A stretch of DNA of 64,000 bases from Bifidobacterium catulorum (GCF_003129925.1 NZ_QFFN01000008.1:1-64000); one strand, 5' to 3'. Numbered from the stretch's first letter, positions 25,296 to 35,085 are shown. Notes: generated by a model not told the origin, from the sequence alone. Program-made: numbers and translations.

Positions 25296-26996
25296 TTGGT
25301 CGACGACATGACGACGACGCAGGACAGGGACTACACGCCCTTTGCGCGCAAGGCGTTGAAACGGTTCTTCGGATACGACGATTTCCGCGCCGGACAGGCC
25401 GACGTCGTCAACGCCATCATGAACCGTCATGACGTATTGGCCGTACTGCCCACCGGCGCCGGAAAATCCATATGCTACCAACTGCCCGCCATGGGACTGC
25501 GGTTCACGCTCGTCATCACCCCGCTGCGCGCGCTCATGCGCGACCAGGTGCAGACGCTCGTCGAACGGCGCGGCATCCCCGCGGCGCTCATCGACGCCGG
25601 CACCGGCGCCGCCGAACGTCGGGCCATCTACGACAAGGCGCTCGGCGGGGGACTGAAACTGCTGTACGTGGCACCGGAACGGTTGGGAACCCGTGATTTC
25701 TCCACGTTCGCCGCACGTATGCCGATCGACCTCGTCGCCGTGGACGAAGCGCATTGCGTGCTGCAATGGGGGCAGGATTTCCGCCCCGCATACCTCAACA
25801 TCAGTGCGTTCATACGGTCGTTGCCCGTGCGTCCGGTGATCGCCGCGTTCACCGCCACCGCAACGCCCACCACACGCGACGAGATCGCCGGCAATCTCGG
25901 ACAGGTCGATCCCGTGCGCGTGGGAACGACCTTCGACCGGCCGAACATACGATTCGACACGAGGATCGTGGGACGATGGGACCGCGAGGACGAGATCGTG
26001 GCATGGGCGCTCACGCATAAAGGCCAGTGCGGCATCGTGTACTGCAACAGCCGCAAACGCACCGAGGAACTGGAACAGACGCTGCTCGACGCCGGAGTGG
26101 CGGCCGCGCACTTCCACGCGCGCATGGCCGAAGCCGACAAAGGGCCTGTGCAGGACCGCTTCCTCTCCGGAGACATCCAGGTGATGTGCGCCACGACGGC
26201 GTTCGGCATGGGCGTCGACAAACCCGACGTGCGTTGGGTGATCAACGACGGCGCGCCCGACAGCATCGAGGAATACTATCAGGAGGCCGGACGCGCGGGA
26301 CGCGACGGCAAGGAGTCGGTGAGCCTGCTGCTGTGGGGCGACGACGACTTCGAATGGATGGAACAGCGGATCGGCGAATCGTTCAACAACGACGCCATGG
26401 ACGGCAAGGCGCAGGATGAGGCGCGCAAGGCGGCGTTTGAACGGCTGCACGCCATGGAACGGTACTGCAGGGCGAACGGGTGCCTGCGCGCGGAACTGCT
26501 GCGGTACTTCGGCGAGGAGCCGGCATCGGAGCGGTGCGGGAAATGCTCGAACTGTCTTGGCGGGGGAGGGCGTGCGCGCTCGCTGGCGTCACGGACGTCA
26601 AGCTTCGGCGGCGGATCCGGTTCGCGGCATGGGGCGTCGTATGGGGCGCGGCATGGGTCGGAACCGTCGCGTAAGCGGTTCCTTCGCGCCTCCGACTACG
26701 ACGACATCGACGACGGCTATGGCGAGGTCAGCGGTTCCGACGGATGGGGTTCGTCGGATGATGCGCAGGACTCACGGGGCCGGTACGGTGGCGGGCGTGG
26801 GCGTGGGCGCGGCGGAGGCAGTGGGCGGCGCGGCGCTTGGAAACGCTACGGTTCCGGGTATCGCGGCCGCCGCACCGGCACCGACCGCGATGACGACGAC
26901 TTCAGCGCCTCCGCGGCTTCCGGCCGCAGCGGCAAGGACCTGCGCACATCGCCCGACTCCGTCTATGCCGCCATATTCGGCGTGGATAAGGAGTGA
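25296..26996 (+). CDS. RecQ-type ATP-dependent DNA helicase with Arg/Gly-rich tail
   Basis: 566 aa 3'-5' DNA helicase: PTGAGKS at residues 52-58, DEAH at 150-153, TATATPTTRDE, CATTAFGMGVDKPDVR and QEAGRAGRDG. The RecQ zinc site is C391, C396, C414 and C417 (with C420). After it there is no winged-helix RQC or HRDC domain; instead residues about 425-566 are Gly/Arg/Ser-rich and probably disordered, ending with a short conserved-looking SVYAAIFGVDKE. The TTG at 25296 after GGAAAGGCGG is my choice; ATG at 25308 is the alternative. The tail may bind nucleic acid in place of HRDC. The next gene starts only 5 bp downstream. Confidence 0.88.
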   Translation: MVDDMTTTQDRDYTPFARKALKRFFGYDDFRAGQADVVNAIMNRHDVLAVLPTGAGKSICYQLPAMGLRFTLVITPLRALMRDQVQTLVERRGIPAALIDAGTGAAERRAIYDKALGGGLKLLYVAPERLGTRDFSTFAARMPIDLVAVDEAHCVLQWGQDFRPAYLNISAFIRSLPVRPVIAAFTATATPTTRDEIAGNLGQVDPVRVGTTFDRPNIRFDTRIVGRWDREDEIVAWALTHKGQCGIVYCNSRKRTEELEQTLLDAGVAAAHFHARMAEADKGPVQDRFLSGDIQVMCATTAFGMGVDKPDVRWVINDGAPDSIEEYYQEAGRAGRDGKESVSLLLWGDDDFEWMEQRIGESFNNDAMDGKAQDEARKAAFERLHAMERYCRANGCLRAELLRYFGEEPASERCGKCSNCLGGGGRARSLASRTSSFGGGSGSRHGASYGARHGSEPSRKRFLRASDYDDIDDGYGEVSGSDGWGSSDDAQDSRGRYGGGRGRGRGGGSGRRGAWKRYGSGYRGRRTGTDRDDDDFSASAASGRSGKDLRTSPDSVYAAIFGVDKE

Positions 26997-27001
26997 GCGG
27001 G

Positions 27002-27508
27002 ATGAGCCAACGGGATGGCGGCCGGTATGAGCAGATAGCGTTTGAGGAATTCGACGAACCGGTGCCAAAGGCCGAGGCCGCCGACCATGCGGATGCGGCC
27101 GGCCGGAGCGGAGGCCACGCCTCCTATTCCGACGCTAACTATTCCAACTATGCGGCGGCGATGCTGGCCCGGCTCGGCGGCTCGGCGTTCCGCGCGAAAT
27201 TCGTGCTGAGCGCCAAGGACCGGGACTATGCGCGGGCGAAGGGCAGGGAGACCATCGACCGGCATGCGCACGAGATGCTCGCCAAGCGGGTCGGGCCGGC
27301 CGAGCCTTACAAAGACGGCAAGCAGACGCCGTGGCGGGGCCATCCGGTGTTCACCGCGCAGCACGCCACCGCCACCTGCTGCCGCGGCTGCATCGAGAAG
27401 TGGCACCATATTCCCAAGGGCCGTGCCCTCACGGACGAGGAGGTGGATCGGCTCGCCGCCGTGGTCATGGCGTGGATAGACCGCGACCTCGAACGCCATC
27501 CGCGATGA
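27002..27508 (+). CDS. DUF4186 family protein
   Basis: 168 aa. The core from about residue 50 (MLARLGGSAFRAKFVLSAKDRDY) to GHPVFTAQHATATCCRGCIEKWHHIPKGR is the DUF4186 signature, with a conserved TCCRGC motif and histidines that might bind a metal. The function of the family is unknown to me. The ATG at 27002 is 8 nt after AAGGAG, itself inside the recQ stop region, so the gene is coupled to recQ. An alternative GTG at 26993 overlaps the recQ stop. Confidence 0.8.
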   Translation: MSQRDGGRYEQIAFEEFDEPVPKAEAADHADAAGRSGGHASYSDANYSNYAAAMLARLGGSAFRAKFVLSAKDRDYARAKGRETIDRHAHEMLAKRVGPAEPYKDGKQTPWRGHPVFTAQHATATCCRGCIEKWHHIPKGRALTDEEVDRLAAVVMAWIDRDLERHPR

Positions 27509-27606
27509 CGTCCTGTTCCGGCAACGGTGTGAGATATGTCGCAATGGCTTCGGCGCGTGGCGAGATTACGTGGGTCCTCCACGGTTCGACGTCTAGGATG
27601 GTGGTC

Positions 27607-28569
27607 ATGACCAATCCCGGTGGACAGCAATCCCCATACCAGCCCGCGCCGTCGCCGTACAGGCAGCCGCAGGCCGGCGCCGGACAGCCGTATCAGGCGC
27701 CCATGCCCGGCCAGGGCCCGTATGCGCCGTATGGGGGCCAGCCGCCCGCCTCGCCGCAGCCGTCTCCATATGGTCCGGCATACGGTCAGGGCGGCTACGT
27801 CATGCAGCATCCGACGGCGGCGCCCGACCCCATGCAGCAGCCGGGATATTATTCGTCGGACGGCCGGCTGGTCATCCCCGCCGCAGCGCCGATCGGCGGC
27901 GCGCAGACCATGAATCTTTCCCCGCAGACGGGCGTGCCTGCACCGGCCGCGAACCCCGGCTCCCCATACGCCGGCCAGACGCAATACCCGTACCCGTACG
28001 GACGGCCCCCGCGCAGGAACCGGACGGGCGTCATCATCGCGTGCGTGGCCGGCGCGGTGGTGCTCGTGCTTGCCATCATCATCGGCCTGCTCGCCCTCGC
28101 AGGCACCGCCGCGGAGGGGGGAACGTCCGATTCGGGCACAACCTCCGCCAGCGGACCGCAGCCGGTGCCGGCGAACGACCCGGCCAGGATGCGCAGCGCC
28201 ATCACCCGCATCACCGGGGCGCAATGTACGTGGCGCGATGATTCCGCCAAGCTCAACGCCTCCATGGTCGGCACGGAAGGCGCCTACACGTGCGGCAACG
28301 ACATGACGCTGGTCATGTTCTCCAATGCCGCCGACACCGACACGACCATGCAGTATGTGGGCAAGGTGCTCGACAGCGGCAACGACCTGTTCGGGCTCTC
28401 CGAAGGCGCGCCCCGGGGTGGCGAGGAGTACGCCGTGCTGCACAGCGGCACGTGGATGGTCATCGGCGGCGACGCCGAGATGAGCGCACTGCACAACGCG
28501 TGGGGCGGAAGCCTCCAGCAGTTCGGCAGCGGCTCCGCCACCGACTCCCACGGCTCCACCTCACTCTGA
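27607..28569 (+). CDS. Pro/Gln-rich single-TM protein with extracellular C-terminal domain
   Basis: 320 aa. Residues 1-135 are rich in Pro, Gln, Tyr and Gly and probably disordered in the cytoplasm. One TM helix follows (IIACVAGAVVLVLAIIIGLLALAG, about 140-165). The extracellular domain (about 185-320) ends WMVIGGDAEMSALHNAWGGSLQ. This end resembles that of the protein at 34336 (WVIVGEQSKIEKLQRSWGGTLN), so both share an unnamed domain with two cysteines. I chose the ATG at 27607 because the upstream frame is not protein-like. Unknown function; surface or envelope role inferred. Confidence 0.65.
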   Translation: MTNPGGQQSPYQPAPSPYRQPQAGAGQPYQAPMPGQGPYAPYGGQPPASPQPSPYGPAYGQGGYVMQHPTAAPDPMQQPGYYSSDGRLVIPAAAPIGGAQTMNLSPQTGVPAPAANPGSPYAGQTQYPYPYGRPPRRNRTGVIIACVAGAVVLVLAIIIGLLALAGTAAEGGTSDSGTTSASGPQPVPANDPARMRSAITRITGAQCTWRDDSAKLNASMVGTEGAYTCGNDMTLVMFSNAADTDTTMQYVGKVLDSGNDLFGLSEGAPRGGEEYAVLHSGTWMVIGGDAEMSALHNAWGGSLQQFGSGSATDSHGSTSL

Positions 28570-28626
28570 ACTCCCAGCCGCGCCAGAGCAGCGCGCCTCC
28601 GATTGGCACGCAGTCCGCAGAAGACC

Positions 28627-29196
28627 CTACGCCACCGCGATGGACGGCCACAGCAGATCGGTCATCCGCACGGCCCAGCCGTCGTCCACCGAGCCGCGCA
28701 GCGCCTCGCATGCGATCATCGACCCCATGATTGTGCCGAACAGGAATTTCGTGTTCAGTCCGGGAAGGAACCGGCCGAGTTCGCTGCCACGGTTGAAGAA
28801 CGAGGCGAAGGTCTCCTCCTCCGGCTTGATGGCCTGGCTCACGATCCGCTGGAAGAACCCCTCCTTCGACGTGAGGATGATGCCGATGGCCTTCACCCCG
28901 ACGCCGGAGACATAGCGTTCCACCATGCGTCTCAGCAGCAGCGTCAGATTCCCCTTCGTCGGCTCCAGGTCGGCCAGATCGGGCGACGACGAGATCTCCA
29001 ACGCGGTGATCTTCTCCAACAGGTCCTCCACATTGGAGTATCTGCGGTAAATCGTCGTCTTCGCCACGCCCGACCGGCGTGCGATCTCCTCGATGGAGAT
29101 GGCGCCGATGCCTCTCGACACGGCGATCTCCAACGTCGACTGCATGATCTTGCGGTCGGTCTCCCGACGGGTCCTCTCTCCTCGCTGCGTATTCAT
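28627..29196 (-). CDS. TetR-family transcriptional regulator
   Basis: 189 aa. The N-terminal HTH (residues about 15-60) reads IMQSTLEIAVSRGIGAISIEEIARRSGVAKTTIYRRYSN, classical TetR. The C-terminal ligand domain is unassigned. RBS GAGGGAGATC. It lies 19 bp after the YhgE/Pip gene at 29216 and is probably the last gene of that operon, so it would repress its own transcript by binding the inverted repeats upstream of 34116. The inducer is not known. Confidence 0.88.
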   Translation of the reverse strand: MNTQRGERTRRETDRKIMQSTLEIAVSRGIGAISIEEIARRSGVAKTTIYRRYSNVEDLLEKITALEISSSPDLADLEPTKGNLTLLLRRMVERYVSGVGVKAIGIILTSKEGFFQRIVSQAIKPEEETFASFFNRGSELGRFLPGLNTKFLFGTIMGSMIACEALRGSVDDGWAVRMTDLLWPSIAVA

Positions 29197-29215
29197 GATC
29201 TCCCTCGATTCTCGC

Positions 29216-31405
29216 TTACAGCAGCTTCGTGCTTTCGATGGTGCTCACGTACCACTTGTTGAATTTCACCAACGGCTTGCGCAGCACCAGCCCCAGCAGC
29301 AGCGTCGGCAGGATGAACAGCAGTAGCGCGCCAATCTGGAGCCAGTAGTCGTTGTCGTATATGCCGAACATGGCCGCGCGCATGGCGTTGATCGAATGCG
29401 TGATCGGCAGGAACGGGCTGATGTCGCTGAAGAATTTCGGCATCACGGCCAACGGGTATGCGCCGCCCGAGCCGGATATCTGCACGACCAGAAACAGCAC
29501 GCCGATGGCCTTGCCCACGTTGCCGAACGACACGACCAACGTGTAGATCATGAAGATGAACACCAGTCCGGACGCCCATCCGGAAAGCATGTACAGCCAC
29601 GGATGCTCCACCTGCACGCGCAGGAACAGCAGGTTGCCGAGCAGCACGAACGAGCTTTGCAGCAGCGACAGCACGGCGAATATGCCGAACCGTCCCAGAT
29701 ACAGCTGATGCGGCATGGCCTTCGGCCCCAATTCGGCGCGGATGCGGCGGGAGACCGACGTTTTCAGCGTCACGGCCATGAGCAGCGAACCCACCCACAG
29801 CGGCAGGAACGTGTAGAACGGGCTGAGCGACGAGCCGAAGTTCTCCGAGGGGAACAGCGCCTTGCGCGTTACGCCGACGGGTGCGGCCAGCGATTTCGCC
29901 AACGATTCCTCGTCTCCGCTCAGCACTTTCTTCAGCATCGAGGAGTCGCCGCTGTTCAGCGCCGACGTGATGTTCTTCGCCAGCGATTTCAGCGTGTTCG
30001 CCGCATCCGTCATCTCCGTTCCGGCGGCGGTCAGCGTTTTGCGCACGTTGCCGAGCTTCACGCCTGCGGAGTTCGAGGAGTTCGCGAGGTCGTTCACCGA
30101 CGAGTCCAGATCGGAGGCGCTGGCCTTCAGCAGCGCGGTCGATTCGGCCACGTCGTCCGCGAGCGCGTTGATCTGCGGTTTGAGCTTGGTGTCGAAGTCG
30201 GTTTTCAGACCGCTGATGCTGGCGTCGGCCTGTTGCGCCAGTTTGGTGATTTCCCCGCGGTCCTTCTGTGCGGTGGCGTTGCCGGCTTCGATGGAGTCCG
30301 CCGCCGAGTCCAGTTTGTTCCGCAGCGTGGTCTGCACGGTCACGATGGCGTCGATTTTCGTGGTGATTCGGTCGACGGCCTGTTTCGCCACGTCGGTGGT
30401 CAGGTCGCCGCGGAGGGTCTGCAGCTCCTTGCTGATCCGCTGGTATTCGGCGATCTGGTCGTCGATGGTGGAGGCCTGGTGTCGTAGGGCGTCGGCGTTG
30501 TCCTTGGTCTGTTTGCCGATGTCGGCGTATACGTCGTCAATGCTGGTGGACACCGCCTTGTAGCTGCCCGCGCTTGATTGCAGCGCCGTGGACAATCCTC
30601 CGGTCGAGGCTTTGAGTGCGTCGCCGATGGTCGCGCCGGCCTGTTTGGTGTCGTCGATGGTCTTTCCGGCGTCTTTGGCCGAGCCGGATGCCTGACGCAG
30701 CAGTTTCGACGAGTTGTCGATCAGCGACCGTGCGGAGTCGGTGAGCGAGGCGTAGGTGTCGACGGTGTCGGCTGCGCCGGCCAGCTGGTCGGCGAGTTCG
30801 CCGATGTGTCCGGCGAGGTTGGCGATGCTGCTTTTCGTGTCGGCGTCGTCGATGTAGTTGGAAAGCGACGAGACGATGTTCAGCGCCACGTTCGACAATG
30901 TGGTGGCGAACAGCAGGTTGATGCGCGCCGCCACCTGGTCGGCGCCCTGTCCGGTGAGCTGCGGCGCGAGGGCGTTCTTCTTCTCGTTCGTGTAGTACGT
31001 GAGTTTGGCGTGTTCCACGTCGGACGAGAAGAACGTCATCATGTCCTTGCTGAAGCTTTTCGGAATCACCACGGCGGCATAGTATTTGCCGGATTTCGTG
31101 CCGTCGATGGCGTCGTCCTCCGTGGTGAACGTCCAGTCGAGCTGGTCGTTGGCGCGCAGTTCGGACACCACCTGGTCGCCGACGTTCACCTTCAGCGGCA
31201 CGAGGTCGCTTTTATAGCCTTCGTCGGTGTTGGCCACCGCGAACTTCACGTTCCTGGTGTTGCTGAACGGGTCCCATGCGGCGGTCACGTTGAACCAGGT
31301 GAACAGCGAGGGCAGTGCCACCAGTCCGATGATGATGATGACGGAGACGACGTTGCTGGTCATGCGTCGTATGTCTCCGGTGAACAGTTTCCAGATCGTG
31401 CTCAT
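29216..31405 (-). CDS. YhgE/Pip-family membrane protein (second copy)
   Basis: 729 aa. One N-terminal TM helix (about 18-40), a long extracytoplasmic region with helical, coiled-coil-like repeats (about 45-515) and five or six C-terminal TM helices. WFNVTAAWDPFSNTRN near the N-terminus and GGAYPLAVMPKFF in the membrane part match the YhgE/Pip family, named from the Lactococcus phage infection protein. ABC-2-type topology suggests an exporter. Its ATG overlaps the stop of the upstream homologue by 4 bp (ATGA), implying a heteromeric complex made from one transcript. Confidence 0.85.
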   Translation of the reverse strand: MSTIWKLFTGDIRRMTSNVVSVIIIIGLVALPSLFTWFNVTAAWDPFSNTRNVKFAVANTDEGYKSDLVPLKVNVGDQVVSELRANDQLDWTFTTEDDAIDGTKSGKYYAAVVIPKSFSKDMMTFFSSDVEHAKLTYYTNEKKNALAPQLTGQGADQVAARINLLFATTLSNVALNIVSSLSNYIDDADTKSSIANLAGHIGELADQLAGAADTVDTYASLTDSARSLIDNSSKLLRQASGSAKDAGKTIDDTKQAGATIGDALKASTGGLSTALQSSAGSYKAVSTSIDDVYADIGKQTKDNADALRHQASTIDDQIAEYQRISKELQTLRGDLTTDVAKQAVDRITTKIDAIVTVQTTLRNKLDSAADSIEAGNATAQKDRGEITKLAQQADASISGLKTDFDTKLKPQINALADDVAESTALLKASASDLDSSVNDLANSSNSAGVKLGNVRKTLTAAGTEMTDAANTLKSLAKNITSALNSGDSSMLKKVLSGDEESLAKSLAAPVGVTRKALFPSENFGSSLSPFYTFLPLWVGSLLMAVTLKTSVSRRIRAELGPKAMPHQLYLGRFGIFAVLSLLQSSFVLLGNLLFLRVQVEHPWLYMLSGWASGLVFIFMIYTLVVSFGNVGKAIGVLFLVVQISGSGGAYPLAVMPKFFSDISPFLPITHSINAMRAAMFGIYDNDYWLQIGALLLFILPTLLLGLVLRKPLVKFNKWYVSTIESTKLL

Positions 31406-34116
31406 GCGTCGCCCCTCCTTTCGTGGCCGTCATGGTTGCCGTCCGTGGGCGCGTCATGCCCTTCTGCGCCGGTCTCGGCGTGTCCTGCGGCGTGACGCGG
31501 TCTCCGCTGTGGTTTCGGAGGCGTCCATGAAAGGCTCTTCAGTCGGTCGCGCACCGAGAACATGGAACGGATGTCCTCGTCGTTCATCGAGCCGAGCAGC
31601 AGTTGGCGTTCGATGTTGTCTCGGATGTATTCGATGGCGATGAGGAACCCGATCATGACGAGGATCCAGATGGCCCATGAGGCGAGGATGACCGCCTTGC
31701 CATTGGGGCTCACGAAGTTCTGGCTCACCGAGAACAGTACGATGAGCACGCATGGCACGATGATTCCGGCGGCGATGGCCCCCACCTTGAGCCGTGGGTA
31801 CAGGCGGGCGAACTTCATGGCGCGCCGATGGATGGCCGCACGGTATTCCGCGCGGTTCGACAGCGCGCGGATGACCTGAGAGAACCGGTACTGGTGGAAC
31901 GGCGCCTCCACCTGCTCGCCGATGATCATGTCGCTTTGCGCGATCTGTCGGGCGAACAGACGGTTGAGGTTCGTCAGATACGGGCGCAGCAGCAGCCCGA
32001 GGATGAAGCTCAACGCCGCGAACACGAGCAGATGCGCCACGGCCACCGCATAATGGTTGCCGTAGAATCCGCCGATGGTCTCACGCAGCGCGTCGATGCT
32101 GTATGTGAACGGGAAGAACGGGTAGAGCCAGCGGAAGAACGCCGGCATCATCTCGATGGGGTAGAGTCCCGAGGCGCCCGGGATCTGCACGATGATGAGT
32201 ACCACGCACAGCGCCTTGCCCACATGCTGGAACGTCACCGACAGCGCGTAGAGGATGCTCAGGTAGGTGAGCGACGACAGCACGCCCGTGGCGATGAACG
32301 CCGGCACGTTCGCCGCCTGCACGCCGATCGCCAGGTCGCCCACGCAGCAGACGACGCCCTGCAGTATGGCGAGGATGGACAGCAGCAGCCACCGTCCCAT
32401 GTATGCCTGGCCCACGGTCAGGCCCGGAACGCCCTCGTCATCCACCTCAAGCTTCACGATCACCATGAGCACGAACGCCCCCACCCACAGCGACAGGTCG
32501 GTGAACAGCGGCGCCATGCCCGAGCCATACGAGTTCACCGGATACAGCGTCCGCGTGCTCAGCATGGTGGGGGCGAACATGAAGTTCGCGATCTTCTGCG
32601 CGTCGAGCTTGCCGTTGCGGGTGAAGCGTTGCCACGCCTCGGATGTGGACAGCGCCGCCACGTCGGTCTTCGCCGTGGAGAGGTCGTCGGCTACGTCCCG
32701 CAGCGTGCCGTCCGTCTGCTTCAGCGCCTTGGACGTGGTGGCCAGCGTGGAATCGAGCTGGTCGAGGATCGCCGAGGTCTGGTCGATGAGCCCCTGCTGG
32801 CTGGCGACGATGCCGCTCAGCCCGTTCGCGGTGGCGCTCAGCTGGTTCAGCCCGCCGTTGACCTGCGGAATCGTGGTGGTTCCCAGGGTGGAGCGGTATC
32901 CATCCACCGCCTTCAGCGTTCCCTGCGCCGCGGTGTCGATGGTGCCGGCGGCGTCGGCGATCGACGTGGCCGTCCTGCCGGTGTCGGTGTTCAGCGTGTC
33001 GAGGTCCTTCAGCGTCTGGCCGACCGCCGTGTTCGTATGCTTCAGCCCGCTGTCGCCGTCGCCGTCATGGCCGTTGAGCAGACGGTCGATCTGCGCGTAG
33101 GCCGCCGAATCGGACGGCAGCGCCTGCTGGATGTCCTCCAGCTCGGTGATGATCTCGGCGTTCCTTGCGTTGATGTCCTTGCCCGCTTCCAGCGCCGCGC
33201 CCACGCTGCCCTGCGCCGTGGTCACCTTGGCCGCGGCCTTGCTCACCGAGAGGTCGGCCTTCGCCGCGGACTGCGACATCAGCCGTGAGCCGTTGTCCAG
33301 CGTCGAACCCATCGACGAGGAGAACTTCGTCATCGAATCGCCGGTGCTCGTCAGCAGCTTCGATGTGCCCTGAAGCCCATGGCTGATGATCTGGGCCTGC
33401 CGTGTGGCCCTGTCCAACGTGGCCTTCGCGTTCCTGGCCTTGTTCCTCGCGGCGTCGACCGTGTCGTTCATGTCGACGATGGCGTCCCGCGCGTCCTCGA
33501 TGTCGCCTTCCGAACGGGCCAGCGCCTTCACGGTGTCGGACTGCGCGGTGCTCACCTTCCCCTCGGCCTCGGTCAGCTTGTCGTTCACCGTCGAGGTCAC
33601 GACCTCGCTCACCGTAGAGACGAATGTGCCGTTGATCTGCGTCGACAGTGTGGACGACCCCACGTCCGTGATCTTCGGGGCGATGGCGTTCGCCTTCTCG
33701 TTGACGTAGTATTCCAGCTTCGGCTGCCGGAAATCACCGGAGACTATCGTGGCCAGTTTCGCGCTGAAATCCTTGGGAATCACGAACGCCGCATAGCTTT
33801 CGCCGGACTTCACCTCGTCCAAGGCCTCGTCGCGGCCGACGAAATGCCAGCCGAGCTGGTTGTTCGCCTTCATCGCCGCCACGATCTGCTCGCCCAGATC
33901 GAGTTTTCCGAGCGTCTTGTCGTTCGCCCCTTCATCCTCGTTGACCACGGCCACCTGGATCGACTTCGTGTTGCCGTACGGATTCCAGAAACCATAGATG
34001 TTGAACCATGCGTACAGCGACGGAATGACCACGAGGCCCGCGCATATCACCCATGCGGCCGGCACCCGGAGCAGACGCATGACATCGCGTCTGACCAGTC
34101 GGAACACATTCCCCAC
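31402..34116 (-). CDS. YhgE/Pip-family membrane protein (first copy)
   Basis: 904 aa from a GTG start with AAGGAG 7 nt upstream. Same plan as the downstream gene: N-terminal helix, WFNIYGFWNPYGNTKS motif, long helical extracytoplasmic part (about 45-500) and C-terminal membrane helices with GASGLYPIEMMPAFF. It is about 170 residues longer because the C-terminus carries two more hydrophobic segments and a charged tail (about 735-904). The pair with a TetR regulator is a common actinobacterial arrangement; substrate unknown. Phage receptor activity is known only for the Lactococcus homologue. Confidence 0.85.
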   Translation of the reverse strand: MGNVFRLVRRDVMRLLRVPAAWVICAGLVVIPSLYAWFNIYGFWNPYGNTKSIQVAVVNEDEGANDKTLGKLDLGEQIVAAMKANNQLGWHFVGRDEALDEVKSGESYAAFVIPKDFSAKLATIVSGDFRQPKLEYYVNEKANAIAPKITDVGSSTLSTQINGTFVSTVSEVVTSTVNDKLTEAEGKVSTAQSDTVKALARSEGDIEDARDAIVDMNDTVDAARNKARNAKATLDRATRQAQIISHGLQGTSKLLTSTGDSMTKFSSSMGSTLDNGSRLMSQSAAKADLSVSKAAAKVTTAQGSVGAALEAGKDINARNAEIITELEDIQQALPSDSAAYAQIDRLLNGHDGDGDSGLKHTNTAVGQTLKDLDTLNTDTGRTATSIADAAGTIDTAAQGTLKAVDGYRSTLGTTTIPQVNGGLNQLSATANGLSGIVASQQGLIDQTSAILDQLDSTLATTSKALKQTDGTLRDVADDLSTAKTDVAALSTSEAWQRFTRNGKLDAQKIANFMFAPTMLSTRTLYPVNSYGSGMAPLFTDLSLWVGAFVLMVIVKLEVDDEGVPGLTVGQAYMGRWLLLSILAILQGVVCCVGDLAIGVQAANVPAFIATGVLSSLTYLSILYALSVTFQHVGKALCVVLIIVQIPGASGLYPIEMMPAFFRWLYPFFPFTYSIDALRETIGGFYGNHYAVAVAHLLVFAALSFILGLLLRPYLTNLNRLFARQIAQSDMIIGEQVEAPFHQYRFSQVIRALSNRAEYRAAIHRRAMKFARLYPRLKVGAIAAGIIVPCVLIVLFSVSQNFVSPNGKAVILASWAIWILVMIGFLIAIEYIRDNIERQLLLGSMNDEDIRSMFSVRDRLKSLSWTPPKPQRRPRHAAGHAETGAEGHDAPTDGNHDGHERRGDA

Positions 34117-34158
34117 GTCGCCACTCCTTCTCGAAAACGGTCGTATGCAGCTACGGAT

Positions 34159-34189
34159 AGCGTAGCACTACGCTGGTCGTAGCACTACG
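34159..34189. promoter_or_regulatory. Tandem inverted repeats, probable TetR operator
   Basis: AGCGTAG-CA-CTACGCT at 34159-34174 and CGTAG-CA-CTACG at 34178-34189, with a further half-match CGTAGCATCACG at 34195. They lie 43-75 bp before the start of the YhgE operon, the expected place for autoregulation by the TetR protein at 28627. Half-site spacing of about 17 bp would put two dimers on nearby faces of the helix. Confidence 0.7.
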
Positions 34190-34335
34190 GCAATCGTAGC
34201 ATCACGTATCGGACCATTCGACGCCGGGATGATGGGACGGTGTGGATTCACCCGCAGCCGGACGACTCCGGGCGCAAAAGACTAGACTGGGCGAACAACG
34301 ACGTCGGGGGACGCCACAACCGTAAGGAGAACGTC

Positions 34336-35085
34336 ATGCCTTCACATCGCGCCGGAAACCACATCGGAACAACCCGGGGGAACGGCCGTGCATCCGGCGC
34401 AAACCTCCTCGTCCGCACGCTCTGCGTCATCACCGGCCTCGCGGCCGTGCTCTCCGGCGCGGCCGCCGCCGCACGCGCCATCGCCCCCAAGATGCTGCCC
34501 GTCATCGAAGGCCAGCCGACCTCCACATGGCTCGTCACGGCGATCGCAGCCTCCATCATCACCATCATCCTCATCATCGTCGCGCGCATCACCGCACCAT
34601 ACGGACGCAAACGCAGCGCAGCCACCACCTGGGGCGTCATCGCCGTCGTGCTGGCCCTGCTGCTGTCCTGCCTCGGATTCCTCGTCGGCAACATGTTCTC
34701 CGACGGCATCGTCAAACCCGCCGTCCGCGACGAAGCCCCCATCAGCGACACCGCCGCCATGCAGAAAGGCATGGAAGGCGTCTTCGGCGCCTGCACCAGC
34801 GACTGGCAGAACATCAACGCCAGCCAATACCCCGGCGTCAAATCCATCTACCTATGCACCCAGACGCGCGTCGCCTACGCCGTCTTCGACAACGACAGCG
34901 CCATCAACCTCTACAAAGGCCCGCTCGCCACCCAGGCATCCAAACTCCTCGACCAACACTCCGGCGAGGTCGGCTCCACCAAATACGCCATGCTCATCGG
35001 CAAACGATGGGTCATCGTCGGCGAGCAAAGCAAGATCGAGAAACTGCAACGGTCGTGGGGCGGCACCCTCAACACCATCGAATAG
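34336..35085 (+). CDS. Membrane protein related to the 27607 product
   Basis: 249 aa, ATG after GTAAGGAGAACGTC. Three hydrophobic segments (about 20-45, 58-80, 95-118) are followed by an extracellular domain whose end (YAMLIGKRWVIVGEQSKIEKLQRSWGGTLN) resembles that of the protein at 27607. Two cysteines in that domain (in GACTSDW and YLCTQT) may form a disulphide. Function unknown. It is divergent from the YhgE operon and ends 6 bp before the first of the large palindromic repeats, whose hairpin could serve as its terminator. Confidence 0.7.
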   Translation: MPSHRAGNHIGTTRGNGRASGANLLVRTLCVITGLAAVLSGAAAAARAIAPKMLPVIEGQPTSTWLVTAIAASIITIILIIVARITAPYGRKRSAATTWGVIAVVLALLLSCLGFLVGNMFSDGIVKPAVRDEAPISDTAAMQKGMEGVFGACTSDWQNINASQYPGVKSIYLCTQTRVAYAVFDNDSAINLYKGPLATQASKLLDQHSGEVGSTKYAMLIGKRWVIVGEQSKIEKLQRSWGGTLNTIE

